A stretch of DNA of 64,000 nt from Nepenthes gracilis (taxonomy: Eukaryota; Streptophyta; Magnoliopsida; Caryophyllales; Nepenthaceae), in assembly GCA_033239525.1 (NCBI GenBank), contig BSYO01000008.1, positions 9,296,150 through 9,360,149 on the forward strand, in the 5' to 3' direction. Below are positions 9,855-24,800 of this stretch, piece by piece. The number at the start of each line of letters is the position of its first letter. Positions within the stretch are counted from its first letter, which is position 1. The notes beneath the pieces were generated by a model. That model was not told the origin of the DNA and did no database searches. It worked only from the letters and a program-made list of their open reading frames with translations. Both the position numbers and the translations under genes were made by a program.

Positions 9855-12800
9855 ATGGCTGCTGAGGAAGACTCCATTGAACAAGTGGTAGCAGCACGGC
9901 GTGAGAGACTGAGGGCTCTTAAAGAAGCTCAAGAACTTCTTATGACTCCTGATGAGGATTCTGCTCAAGCTGAGAGCAAAGCAGAAAACACAGATGCAGC
10001 TGGTGAAGAAAAGTGAGAATATTTTTCTTCTATCTTTTATTCTACTCTTTTGAACTATGATGGAGTGTTTGTTCCCTCTTGTGTTGGCTAATCATTTTAC
10101 AGTACTTCTCACCCTTGGATCCCCATAGCCTTGTCCTTTAATATCTGTAATTGTAAAGGTTATTATAGATATGGGTCTGCTATTGCTCTAGGATTATGTA
10201 TCAATTGGGTTACCTCATTATGTGGCTTGACAGTTTCCCTTCTATTTGGGTACTATTTAAAGTTGGGGAAAGTGGAATTTAACTTGAGACCTTTTGTTTC
10301 AGGGCTTCAAACCTGAATCAACTTGGCTATGGCCTCACTGGCTTGTCTTGGAACTCTCTTACTGATGACCAAAAGGTGAAAAAAACTAAAGAAAGGCTTG
10401 AGAAACCTAGATATTAAGAAACAAATTTAACTGAAGTAATTTGCAAATGGTTGTAAGATGTCTGGCCTGTTTACTTGTGAATAATTCTGGTTCAGAGGAG
10501 AAAGATAAAACCATGAGTGAAGGAGTGAAGTCAAAAGCATTTTTTCCAGCAAAATTAAAAAAAAAAAGAATAATAAAAATTTTCTAGGTGCATGTGGCAT
10601 TGAGAAGCAGCAGTGCAGAGTGCAGGCTCTAGCATATCTTCCCTACCAAAGAGCCTCTAAAACATAGCAAGAGGTACCATGATCCAAGCAATGTGCTTCT
10701 TTTGTCTCTAACGAACCATTCCAAAGCAAACAACTATCCATAGTCAATATATCCTGCACCCAAGAGATACCCAAGCATCAAAGGCTGATACCACGAGTAT
10801 AGACAGATGCCTGAAAGACTCCAGCTCTCCTTTGCATATATTTACAGCAGTGAATACATTCTTTGGAAGACTTTCCAATTCTTTAGCGATCTTCCAAGCC
10901 TAGAAATTTAAATATTAGCCTTCCAAACAGCTAGGAAAACTGTCAACATTGCTCTGATAGGGCAGCTCATGAATTGAAGAAATGGAGATAATATTGGAAC
11001 TGCACCTCATCCATGGTAAACCATCCTCAAACCTGATGGACAAATTAGTAAATTTTAGCAAAAGGCCATTAGCCTCAGCAACTCTTGCACTACAAAAATC
11101 CAGTATCCTCAGATAATCTTTCATGACATCGTCAATGTGACTCATCCTATGGAAAATCAAACTTAGTAAAATCTGACATCCTACACATTACCATTCTTCG
11201 GTATAACAATTTACAGCAGCAATGTTGTATGGAGATCAGGATAAAATTTGTCCTGATTAGATTAGAGATGAGATTTTATTAGTGATGAGATGCCAAGGCA
11301 ATATCAACCAAGTACAATAGATAATAAATAATAATTAATTAAAAAACAAAACGTACTTATAAACATGACAATATTTAGCCCTCATAAAACCATCCATGAA
11401 TATTAAGGAGATATCTACTGCCGTGAGGTCCAGAAGCTTCTTAGTAATTTCTTTCCCAAGTACAATAGATAAGAATTATTTACAAAACAAAATGTACTCA
11501 TAAACATGACAATATTAAGCCCTCATAATAAAAATCAAGAGGATATCTACTGCCTGTCAGGTCCAGAAATATTAGATAGCTTCTCAATAATTTATTTTCT
11601 TCTAGATAATTAAATGTCTAGCAGAGGAGTGGTCCCTTATTTTTCCTTCTATCTAGTCCCTGTAAAATCATTCCTGGGCCCAAAATTTCTTAATAACTAT
11701 ATTGGTTGACAGTATAAATGCTTAAGACTGACAGGCTTTTGAACCCAGCTTCCCAATGGTATTACAATTCAAGAATTGGTGCTGAACATAATCTGACCAA
11801 CTTTTGTACTTGACAGGTGTTGTTTTTTATTTTTTTATTTTTATTTCAAAATGCAAGCCTCAACTTTAGGCTATCAACTGTGAGACACCTGTCCCAGGAA
11901 GATCCCAAAGCCAAAATAAAATCTTATAAGGTGCCTTGGATTTCCAGCATTGTCTGAAACAGAAAAGAAACAGCATCCTGAGAAATAATGTACGTATAAA
12001 GAAGATAGAGAAAACAGATAAGATTTTTTGAGCCTGCAAGCTGGAGAGTTGGTGTGCCCTTGGCTGCGCCTTCATTATCAGCATCAGACAAAGAAGATCT
12101 TTCTACTCTTGCAAGTTATCCAGAAAATAAGCACTCTTTTGCTAGTCAGTCTCTGTCTGCAGATCGGCCTGCCACCTTAAATGAAAAATTTTAGGAAATT
12201 TGCAATGACATTATTATCTAAAGCCAGATTGAAGATAGAAAGCTGTCATTTAAAAGTCATTTCCAATCTTCTGGTCATGCCAAAACCTGATAAGAGTCCA
12301 AGACCCAACAGTGAAGGATAAATGCAACTTAATCCCAAGTTCCAGCTTTTGCACATTTCTCCACAGAAAAGGCATAGCAAGCCTGTTAAAGTTATTCAAG
12401 CCATACATGGCAGAGACATGCTCTATAAAGCGATATTTTTCAAATTTGAACCTCCAAATCCAATTTAAAGGCTACTTCCAATCCGCTGGTCATGCCAAAA
12501 CCTGATTGTGGACCACATACCAACAGGAAAGAATAAATGCAACTAAAACACAGGATCCCGCTTTTGCATATTTCTCGACAAATCCAAAGCTCCTATTACA
12601 AGGCACAACATATTCAGTCGCAGTTATCAGGGCAATAAATGTATTCAATCATCCTCTATAAGCAATATACTCTAAATCCCATTATTTAAAATCTTCAGGT
12701 CCTTAAAAACCCAATTCACCTAATTGCAAAGGCCTGTCAACAATGTCCCACTATTTAGATTACACATAAAGAAATCCCCACAACCACCCCAAAGAAAATG

Positions 12801-15800
12801 CTTCATGAGACCCTGGAGCTTGTTTCTCACTGGGGATGGTATAGTACACTAAAATATAAATATGTTTTGCTACCAAAGAGATGGTATAGGAAACTACAAT
12901 ACAAATGCTGTAGTACTGTCAACATGCTCACATCAGCGTGATATGCCTGTGTCCAAATAAATATTGCTTCATCTAAGAATCAAATACTCTTTTAAATTTA
13001 GGAACAACTTGTTCCCAATTTTGAACAATTTCACGCTTTGCACTGAGGGAGGCCCAAATAAGTGATAGTAAATTTACCACCCTTTTATAGTCTAAAATGG
13101 AGGCAAGCTAATCCTTTTGCAGAGGAAGAGGAAGAATAGAGAAGGGGGTGTGGAAGAAGAAGAAGAACAGAGAAGAGGGAAGGGGAAGAAGCAGAGACAG
13201 GTGAGAGGAGAGGGAAAGTCAACTCTAGGCAACAACCAACATATGACTTTAAATTAAATACATAAGGAAATTTTAGTAATGAAATAAGAAAACTAAATAA
13301 TAAGGAAGCCTTAATAATAATATTTGGAAACTCTAATAATAAAGAAATCCTATTCATGACATTTAAATGATATGAACCCCGTTGAGGATTTGATATCAAG
13401 TCCCTTTTCTCTCAAACTTCACTCAACCAACACTTCAGATTTAATGAAATACAGCACAGGCAAATCGAATTCAATAAAAGACACCACAATCATACAGCAA
13501 TAATTCATTAGCTTAAGGTAGAAACTAACCAAACATCCAAAGAAAAATCACACAATTGACTTCCAATCGGTCAAAGGGAATCTCATAGCTAATTACAAGA
13601 ACACCAAGTATAATACTCTCTCAAGTCTCAAGCTCTAACAGATGCCAAAGTATTCTTAATACTTCTCCAAAAGATAATTCATAAGATCCCTAATGATTCT
13701 AAATGGGCTTATATAGTCTAAGAAATGTTAATGTCACTCTAATTACCCAATTACCTTCAATGAAGGTTAATTGGCTAACTTACTCTTCCATAATCAGACC
13801 AAGTAAGGACTAGCTAAAAAAAGTAAAATAGGACCTTATCATAAAAGGGCTTGCCGGCCCATTAGAGTCCTTTCTATTGTTTGGCTGGCATGGAACTAGT
13901 GGTTCCCTTACGATTTTGTCTTCCTACCATAGAAGAAAAGGATCAGTGCATGGATTAGAGTTTTTTGACTCGCAAAAATAGGCCAATGCTATGCCTAAAG
14001 AGTAAGAATTGGATGAATGCCTAGGCCTTGAGAATACTTACTTTCTTGTAAGAGTATATTTAAACTTATATGCAGTAGAAGCGAATATCTAATGAGAAAC
14101 AAAACTACCTTATTTACTAGCGAAACTAGCTAGAATACTTTTTTGAGAACATTTATTCAGATGCTCCTCCAAAAGCTTGGCCCACATCATTCTCTCTCTT
14201 TCAAGAAGAAGTCCCTTGTCCTGATGGGTGAAATTAGGAAACTGTAGTGCTATCTCATAGTAGTCTTCTCCTGCAGTTTCTTCTTTTGAAATTCCTTCCT
14301 ACTGCAGGGGCACTTGCCACCTGACTTCCCACAATGTCCTTCAACCTGGGAAAACTTCAAAAGCAAGTGAAATAACTTTTAATTTAGTAAATTAGTCTCA
14401 CAGTGATCAGAAGATAATGGTTCATTCATGAAAGGGCTATGAAGCACGGACACTCTCCCGGCCTTAACGTGTTGGTGTCCGACACGTATCGGACACCGAC
14501 ACTTCCCGGACACGTGTCCAATTTTTTTTTTTCTGGACACGCTCCGAACAAGTCCTGACACGTACCGGACATGCCCAGGACACGTCCCGACATGTTTGGA
14601 CACGTTCTGGATGCGTTAGACACGTTTTGGTCCTTTATTATCATGTTGTGAGAGAAATTGGAGTACTTATTCCTTTATCCATTTATTGAGAAGGAATAAA
14701 ATGATTATAAAACGTGCTGAATATTTGATTGTCATTCATAGCAATCTTTGCCTACTTTCAGGAGAAGTCCACAATACTCGCAAAGGGAGAGTAAGATATG
14801 AGATATTTATGGAGATACATTTGATTCACTCAATGATATTGGAGTTAGAAATTGTATAGCTCTCATTGGATGAGCCAAAGTTAGAATGAGTTATTTTTAC
14901 TGATGATGGTGATGAAAATGAAAATAATGAAGAAAATGTAGTCCTGAAATCTTAAAAATGATATACTTTTTTGTAATTGAGTGTCATTGATATTATATGT
15001 TTGTTCTTTTTGAAAGTTGTGTCAATATTATTGTCCTTATAAGAATACATATTTCTTTTCTTTCTATATATATATATTTTTCTATAAGATTTAAAAAAAA
15101 TATATTTTTATTTCACATTTATTATGAAATAGAAATATTCATCGATTAAAAAAATATAAATCATTATTTTAGTTTATATGTTCTCTAACATGTCGTGTCC
15201 TTAATTTAAAAAAATAGTATGTCGGCATGTCGGTGTCATGTTGTGTCCATATCCCGTATTGGTGTCCGCACTTCTAAGTAAAAGAGGATGTGAAATGTAA
15301 ATCTTATGGAAGTTCATCCTTCCCTAATAAAAATTCAAAATGACTATAATCAGCAACTTTTTAATAGAGCTATTAAACACCTCCATGCAATAATACATGA
15401 AAGAGGAGAAAGCAGATATGTTGCCCAAGTCCTCCAGAGGAACTCAAAAAACCATGTTATCATGATGGGAAATTTGGTGGTTGAAATGGTTCAAAGTTAA
15501 ACTTGTCATTGACTACTACATTAGTTATAGGAAAAGTATAGAGCTATGAAAAGAAAACAAAGTAATTATGATGTATTGAAACGGAAGCTGTTTTGGCTGC
15601 CTATGACCTGTAACTAGAGTTTTCCATTAAATCTGTAATTGCATGGCCAATTAGCTAAATTAAACAAGTGAATTCAATGTGAAGGACTAAATATTGATTA
15701 CCAGCCAAGTTTTTTTCCCTACAAAAAAAAAAAAAAAAAGGGTGTTTGAATCACAATACTCATGTTGTCAATTCCAACAGAAATGCACTTTTTACCCAAA

Positions 15801-18800
15801 ATTCCATTTGGAATCAATTCTCATCTTTAACTGAATTAGCATTTTTCCAACCGATTTGGTTGTGAATTCTCTCCTTGTTAAGTTTAACTGATGCAAAACA
15901 CCTTTCATTGGGCTTAATTTTGTGCTAAGTTGGAAAGGGACAGTTTTGGACTTGATTTGTTGCTATGAACAGAGAGGAAAGGTAAAAATAGCATCTAGGA
16001 CCCCTCATAGTATTCCAAGACACAAAACTGAGGTTTAAAATTGCATCTCACAACTCTGAACACAAGCAAGACTTTCTGTGAAGAGGATTCTGAAAATTTT
16101 CTTTGTTAAAATAAAGGGAGGATATGACTGTTTGTATAGGCTACTAGTTCCTAGTCTCAAGGACTGCTGTTTAAGAAAGTAAATGAACACTTTCAACTCA
16201 GGGTATCTGACTTTAGACTAATAGGACTCAGTATACAAATTTTATATTCATAAATTACACATCTAAAGAAATAAAACAAGACCTATATTAATATGTACCT
16301 GGGAAACAAAAACTTAACCCTGATTTGCAAAAACATGTAAAGCAGAAAAGAAATCTCTAGCATCTAAAAAAAGTCCCATTTAGATAGACCCAGAATTAGA
16401 AACAGAATGAAACATTCTATTGAGTCTCAGCATCGTGTACAACTAGCCTCTTTACATACTTCAAGCGGCAGTCAGAACATTCACTAGTAATCAAATATTT
16501 ATTTAGAATATGCTGCCCTGAAGGTAGGCAAACACACTCAACTAGCAATCAAAGATCTGCTTAGAATTTTCCTTCTCTGAAGAATGGTAAAATCTTCAAA
16601 ACTAGCTGTCCCGTTGTTGTGCCCTGTCATTGAGACTTAGAACTTTAGCTAACAATTTGGAGAAAGAACTGGAAAATATCATTAGATCTCAAATCATTAA
16701 TGTTCTTTGCATCTGCTTTTTCAGGAACCAAAGCAATGAATATGGCATTGAGAGATGTTGCAATTTTCCTGAACAGAGTAGATCCCAGAAAAATTGCAGC
16801 AGATACAGTCCATCCCATTCACTCAATGATAGAAGAAAGCGAATGGTCTTGCTCCAGCCAAATTATGTGGTGCTGGCTTAATCTTTTCCACCAAGTACTC
16901 TCTTTCTAGCTCCATGGCATCTTCAGCAAAGAGAGTGTTAGCTCTAAATTATCCAACAACAGCCTTATTTTCAAAATAGATACCCATAACATCTGCAAAT
17001 AACCTCTTCAGTATCATCCACGTACAAAGCAACTCATCCTCCATCTCCAACATGCTAATGTAATTATATTTCTTATGTGCATTAGTTATATAATGATAAA
17101 ACCGTGTCTTTTCCCTCTTCAGTTTTGTCATTATGGATCAGTCGACTTCTTACGATTGATTACTCACAAAGAATTAGGTCAGGAAGGCTTCATCCACCAA
17201 TCTAAATTTCATTTCATCATCCAGCCACACAAAGGCCCCAAGAATATTGGCCACAGCAGGAAACAAAAATCTTCGGCGAGGAAGGCCTGTCAATGTAGTG
17301 CGAACCCTCTCTGCCTCTGATCACTTATTTCCACCAATACTCAATGATGACAAACATCTCAGATTGAGATATGTAACCCATTGCAAATTAGTAATGTGTT
17401 TCATAATGCCGTTTGCACATAACATATGAAGGGAAACATGAATAATAATTCAACTGCAGACAACTCCTTGCCATTAAAGGAAAAATGATACCCTTCAACT
17501 GCTCCAGATCCAGCAACTAAGCTTGTTAATAGAAGAACAAGATTTAACGGCATTAAGTCATTAACATACCAACAACTGCTTAACTTTGAAAATGTGTTGA
17601 AATCAGTTCAATTCCTATTCACTAGAAAGGGATCCTTCCTTTTTGAAACTTCAACCTGCACCTCTGGCTATCTCTCATTAAGAAGCATATCAGTAAAGGA
17701 TTACTCATTAGAAACCATCCTATAGCAACCACCACCACCTTTAAGGAGGAAATCCCATTATGAAAGCCCATCATCTATTGGGAGGCAGTTATTCTGGAAT
17801 AAAGATTGTCCATTCATTGCCAACCTGACTCTTACAATCTGATGAACAGTGCTGTGCCAAGAAAACTAGAAATAGACAATATTTTTGACAGAGCATGCAT
17901 TTCTAGTTTGTTCACACAATTAAACCAGACCCTTTTTGGATATCCTGAGTCATAAAAGGCATTATAACATCATTCTTCAAAACAACCAATCATTGAAAAT
18001 GATAAAACGATACCTTTTTTTTTTTCCCTAGTTAGATATGAATAATGATGGATCACGTAGTGATAAATCCACTAGCAATAGTTGGTGGAGGAATTTCACT
18101 GATTAAACACTCACACTGCAAATTTTATTGCCTCCCCTCTCTCATTCATTAGCTAATGAATTTGTGATGTAATGCATTTTGGGGGAAGAAATAGTAGATA
18201 AACCTCCCATTGACCTCCTCCTCAATTAAATATCCTGCAAAAGTTGTAAGAGACAAGATTTGAACCTACAATCTCATTCACTTCTAATATTAAAACTTGG
18301 AAACTCACTTGTAAGTTCTTCATTGCCAATCCAAATATTACAAGTTGCCTCTACCTTGAACAAATGAATTTTGAGGATGAAAAATACAACCACCCTTTTG
18401 GATATGCTTCCAAAGGTTGAACACCAAAACTCCTATAAGAATGGTGGTTTGGGAACAACAACGGGAGAGGAGGGCTATGAGCTCCCTTACCTCTCCCTCT
18501 TCCCCATGCCTATTTGTTACTCTCTCCAAATTAAAGAATTAGTGTACCAATTATGTCCACCAGAGGGGGCGGTTCAACAATAAAGAGCTACAAAAAAGTT
18601 TATCATTAAATATCATTGCTAGCAAGAGCAGAAAGATCAGAAGCAACAACATTACAACTGGTCTTTTTCGGAGTTGTAGTTTTCTTTCCTTTGCTGTCGA
18701 TCCATCCATTGAGGGTTCAAGTCCATCTTACCCAACTAGTCCTATTTGATCTATAAAATCCAGCATGGGAAAACTGTATCTCAATTTCTACTAATATTTA

Positions 18801-21800
18801 TGTGTTTTTATTTATGATTCCTATGGAGCTACATTGCAACAAACAGGTCAAAAAGATGATTGGAGAAAAATTGGTACACACCACCACACCAATAAATGGT
18901 GAGTGAGCGCAAGGGCCGGTCTCTTTATGATCAGCCCCAAATCATGTCATGCATGAACAGGCTCTGTAGGATCCAATTGAATCAGTGATTTGTCAGAATC
19001 CAAGGAAGAATTCCAGTCTGTGGGTAAAGAAAGTGATAGCCTTTGGGTGAAAAGCTCTAGCCAAGAAATACATATTGGGTGGTCCATCATTGTAGCTTCG
19101 ATGAATTTTAAGGAAGGGGATGATTCACAAGAGGTTTCTTTTCTATCCAGTATGGATGTTTTCTTCATGCCTTAATGCTCTTTCTCTTTCCTGTGCCCAT
19201 GAGATTGTGAAAACAAGACTAACTATATCCCCTATCATTGTACGGCTTAAATTTCTTTAGGGAAGTCCTTGCTTTTTCCTTCCTCCTCTCCCTATTAGCC
19301 CATAATTATTGTGACGACGCTACTATTGGTCACACAGCACAATCATAAGATGTCACAATTCACTCAATACAATCATCCGGGGTGAACATGAATTGAGGAT
19401 CGGATGTGGATATGAAAGAAAGAAATAATAAAAAAAGAACTCTAGTATAAAGATTTTCGTTAGTGTGTAAATCAATTGGAAATAAAATAGAAAAGTTAGG
19501 AATGAAAAAGCTGTCATCATTACTAGATGGTGGCTCAAGATTAGTCTCATGAAAACCTTGTATTCCCTAAGGAGGTTCTACCCCGTGGAAATGCTTTTTA
19601 AAGGCCAATCATGCTTGTCTTACCTTTTTGGATGATCTACTATACAAGGAAGAAATCCAAGCCAACCTTCTCTAGGGACTGAGTTCGATCAATCTTGTTG
19701 GGAGGTACTGCCCAAGGAAAGAAAAAGGTGACTTCCGGATCAAGGATAATAAATAAAATGGAAACAAGATAAAATCGTATATCGAAACGACTTCTGGCAT
19801 CACCGGAAGGATCGAAACCACATTCGTAGGCCGACAATTTTTCTGGATAAGTCGAACTATTAGAAGCAAATGGAAAAGGAACACCGAGTGGGTAGGGTGG
19901 TAAACTTGGAGGGCGCCAGCCTCCTCTTCAGACGTGTCCTCAACAACCTGGCTGTTGTTCGGTCTTCGCTTATTGGGTTTGGGGTGGGAGTAGTTGCACA
20001 TTGGGTAGCTACTGTCAAACCAGATCGAATACTTTATGAAATAAGCGAAGTAGCAGAAAATATAGCTAGAAATGCTCTCTCAATAGCAGAAAGTCAAGCA
20101 TGACAATGCTGATGGTTGATGCCAAGCGCTGTGGGATGCAAATTTGAGTTGGCTTAATTAAGTTAATTAGACTTTGTCAGCTCGTTATTTAATAGGAGCT
20201 GAACTGTGACTGACTTTCAACTGCCTTCTTGCAGGGACGTTACAATTCAATGTGGGATTCAAATTTGAGTTCTAAAAGGGTCTCATCAATGTTAGTAAAT
20301 GGGCCCTCTTGCCCGGTTCAAAGGGTCTCATCAAATGTCAATGCTAGCAAATCCACCATTGAAGATGGTTCTCGGGGAAAATTGAGTTGATAAATCTACA
20401 TCGGAAATATGAACTCTAACAATAGATATGTTAAAATCATGTCTACATGGTGTAACTGGTTATTCCTTACCTCGGGACCAAATTGAGTATTAGGTATTGG
20501 GCAGTCAGGATTTTAACAGGTACTTGAAGCTATTCTTGTAATAGGATTTTTTTGGGTAGAGTTATTATGCGGAAGTGTTAGTGTGGAACAATCCACTTGA
20601 CTAGTAAAAGAAAAAGTAAAGGGATATCCCTGCTTCTATGAACGCAGCTTTCTTTGAATCCCTAGCTTATTGTCAATTTTTCTTCTGATAATAGTAATCT
20701 AATAGAGGTCCCTTTTTCCTCACCTCTTTGGTAGGCAAATCTAGTTTTCATCCCATTTATAAAGATTAATGAAACTAATGGCACTGCATCAACTATGGAT
20801 TCCCTCCCTAAAATAGGAAATAGAGTAGCTGGTTCCAACCGGGGAGCTCACAAATCTCAAAAATGTAGTTTCTCTTCCAAAAATGACTTCTCCAATCGAA
20901 CTAAATGCAATGTAATCAAACTTATGGTTGACACCGTAAAGAATTTAAAGCCCATATGCAAAGTAGAAAAAGGTGGCTTGGAGGTGGGTCTGTAGAAGGG
21001 AGCCTCTGGCTCCGTCATACCTGCCTTCACCTTAGCAACAGTCGGACAAATGGGAAACATTGGAGTGAACTAGAAAAGTTTAGGTAGAGCCAGATCTAAG
21101 CGCTGGCTTTTTTCTAGCACTGGCTGAGCAAATGAAAGCAACTCCAGTTTTTGAGTGCCCTGCATGAGATTATAGAACATTAATTGGACCTGGGGATTCC
21201 AGCTAGTGGCACTAGGCCAAAGAAGGCCACACTACTAATGCACACTATAAATTGCATTTGTGAACTCCCTCCATAACCCCTTCTTGGTTCTAAGTTTCCA
21301 AATCCCTCATGTTAAATTGCTAAGTAATATAAACTTTGCAGGTGTTGAGTCTGTATTTAATTGTGTGGTAGTCTGAAGTATGACAGAAATAATAATTGGC
21401 ACTTAACTATAATTTGTTGTTTGCACTCTTGGTTTGCTTGTAAGCATTAGCAGACCTTCAAACCCAAAAGTTCCCTGAGCTTTCCTTGACCTGATTCCAT
21501 CAATTTCCATGAAATATAGCATGAGTGCATGAGGGCTTGGATCCATCTGTTTTGTCTATAATCACATGCAACCTCTGGAATGTGCACGGTGCAATTTGAG
21601 GCACTTCGACATTATGGCAACAAAATGTTGTGACTGATACCATCCTCTGCTATGACTATTGAGTTGGATACTTATTTTTTGCCTATAATTTTTTTGGCAA
21701 AAAGTTTCATTCAAATGAATATCTTGAGGCATTGCCCAAGCACAAAAGATACACAATTATGTACCCTCAAATGGAAATATTGTCTAGCTATTGAGTATGT

Positions 21801-24800
21801 TCTAGACTCAAATTGAAAAAAGAGCATGCGGCATTTGGCCTTTTTACCAACATAGAACACTATGCATGGGTGTAGCTCCTTAAGGCATCTATGTTTGGCA
21901 ACAGCACATCCAAGTAATGAAGTAAAGGGATGGGCCAGTGTATTAGGTTGCCCCTATTATTGATTTTTTGGGAGGGTTAGATATGCACAACCTTTTTTTT
22001 TTGATGCAGAGGCTGTTTTATAATTTGAATTTTGAACCCATTCACTCCATCTTGTTTTATTTCACTTTCACAGCGATGATAATACTTGCTTAAGCCCTTT
22101 CCTGCTGCTGTATTATTGCAAATTCATGCATTGGCACCTTTTTGTGCATCGTTGAAGCCTTGTCGGTATTGAAATATTGCTCCATTTGACCTTTACTAGC
22201 CAGTTTGAATCACAGAAATATGCTCTACCCATTATCCTTAGACCTAGCAATATGAAAGCCCCATGCATTATGGAAGCTTTTTTCTTTTTATTTTCAATGC
22301 TTTTATATGTTCTCAGCCTTTGGTTATTCTTTTTAAAATTCCTTGGTACTCCTATTAGAATTGCGGTTATTCATTTATATAGCAAAGTCATATATTCATC
22401 TGGTTAGAGATCCATACAGGGTTATGTTAGATATCATATAATGATTCAAGGAATTTGTTTCGGGACATCCATACCGACTTCCTTGCCATAGATAGGGTTG
22501 TGGACATGATATATTACAAATGCATTAGACTGAGATAGCATAATATGTTGGGTTTTAGGTAGTTCTCTTGTGAGCCTTACATCTATTGGAACTATTATTT
22601 TTTACTTCCTAAGCTGTTATGTATTCCACTCAAGGCTCGCTCAAGTGCCACTATTCACCAAAGATTTTGTAATAAGGCCATGAGCTAGCAGTTTAAGCGT
22701 CAGGATGGGAATGATTTCCGGTAGTGATCCACGTGAGGACTGCAAGCTAGCCACTTGAGCTTTAAGTTTAAGAGGATTTCCAAAGGCGCGCCGCGAGAGG
22801 GCCCTTAAGTGGTTACATGGGATATAAAAGGGCCTGTTCTAATCTTAGGACAAGATTAAAGTGATCATTTAACACAAGGGGTACTATAGGATGAGAAAGT
22901 GGAGGAAAACATTTAGTATCCAGTTGAGATCCGATTTGAATTTCATTCTTTACTAAGTTTGGGTACATTATTCTACTCTTGATTTTGGTGGATTTTTTCA
23001 GAAGTTATCTCATGGCTTTTTCCTTAGTTGAGAAAAGTTTTTCACAATAAATATTATCATGCAACTTATGCTTTTTTGTTGCATGATTTTTTGTTTCTTG
23101 TATTTTCACGGTATTTGATAGTTAACGATTGATGGAGGTATTCAAGTTCATTTTTGTTGCGTCGGTTATGTGCGTATTTGCAAATCCCAACAAGTGATAT
23201 CAAAGTATAAGTTTTTTTTGACATGTAAAAACTACAGTCTTGATGGTGTTGATGTCAAAGGGATTGCCATTCGACATTGAGAAATTTAACGGGCAAAAAA
23301 TTTTATTTTTTGACAAGAAGGGGAGAGAAACATTTTGACAAGGAACATTAAAGGCACTGAGAAAAGAGGATAAACCATAGAGGATGAATGATGATGAATG
23401 GTAAGACATGAACAATCTTACAAATTATATGATCAAGTTATATCTTACGGATACCACTTTCAAAAAGTCATTGATTTGTCGGATTCAATAGAAACTTGAA
23501 TAAAACTTGAGGATCGAAATAAGCCCAAGTCCTTGACAACAAGTCGTATGTCAAGAAACAATTTCATGGCCTCCAAACATCGGAAGGGAGAAACTTTAAT
23601 AAGCATTTGGATGAGTTTAACCAGTTTTAAATATAAATGTCCTCATTCGATAAGAAGATCAAGGAGGAGGAAGAGGCCTTGCTATTGTTGGATTCTTTGT
23701 CGGCTTCGTATGGTTATAATGTCATGACACTATTATTCGGGAAGGACACGTTCAATCTTGATGAGGTCATCGCTTCTTTGTTTATGAACAAGTTTAAGCA
23801 AAAGGAAAATGATGAGGTTTCGGGAGAGCTAATTGCTTTGGTTTCCACTTGCACTTAGGGGCATAGGCAATCAACGAAGAGAGGCGACTAATTGAGGAGA
23901 AGCTACAGCCAGTCCAAACATAAGGATATTGAATATTATTATTGTGGCAAGATGTGCAAGAGAGAAGGATTCATTATGATAATAATCGGGTCTCTATTGC
24001 TACTTATGGAGACCTACTACTATTTGATCCAGGGAAGACACGAAGCTTTACGGGTCACAAAACTAGTTGGGGATGGATAGTAGATCCTCCTCCATGCGAT
24101 ATTGAAAAATTCCTTCTTCACCTCTTATATGCATGAGGACTACGGGGTATTGAGATGGGAATCGATGGCTCGTTAAGGATGGTTGGCATCGAGGGTGCTT
24201 GCTTATAGACAAGCAACAAGACGAAGATTGTGTTAAGAGGTGTGCAACATGTTCCAAATGTGATGTTGAATTTGATTTCAACATGTGAGCTTGATGAGGA
24301 GGGCTTTTGCATGGCATTTGGCAAAGGAAAATGGAAATTCACTAAAGGTTCTTCAATTATAGTAAAGAAAAGTAAGCATTCAAGTTTATCCTTGGTAGAT
24401 ACTTCGGCTACCAAATGGATAGTCTAAGGTGACTAATTGGAGGGTTGGTCAAAGTAGTGGGAGAAGACTTAGGTGGTGTGTCAAGAAGAGTGACCTTACT
24501 TAAGGCATTGAAGGGGAGTGGTAGTATTTTGAGTTTTTCAATGGAGCGGAAATGGTGTCATTCAAACTTGCAAAATTTGACATCAAGATCCCCTTGGATG
24601 GGAAGTTGCTAGTGAGCAAGAGATAACAATGCATTGGGGAGGAGAAGTTCCCCCGAAAGTTCATAAACGAAAATTTGTTAGATTTTGAATTACTCCCTTA
24701 TAAGTCTCACATCTATTAGAAGTGTTATTTTTACTTCCAGAGCTATAAGAGTGTATTGTGCAAGGTTCATTCGAGCAGAAATATTCATTGGAGATTCCAT

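Noticed and set aside
10915..11160. 81-codon minus-strand frame as a host gene
   Set aside because: No start context, splice partner or family resemblance; it lies in the intron of the opposite-strand gene.
19672..20001. 109-codon minus-strand frame over the organellar insertion
   Set aside because: It runs in a different frame from nad3, which is the frame with clear homology.
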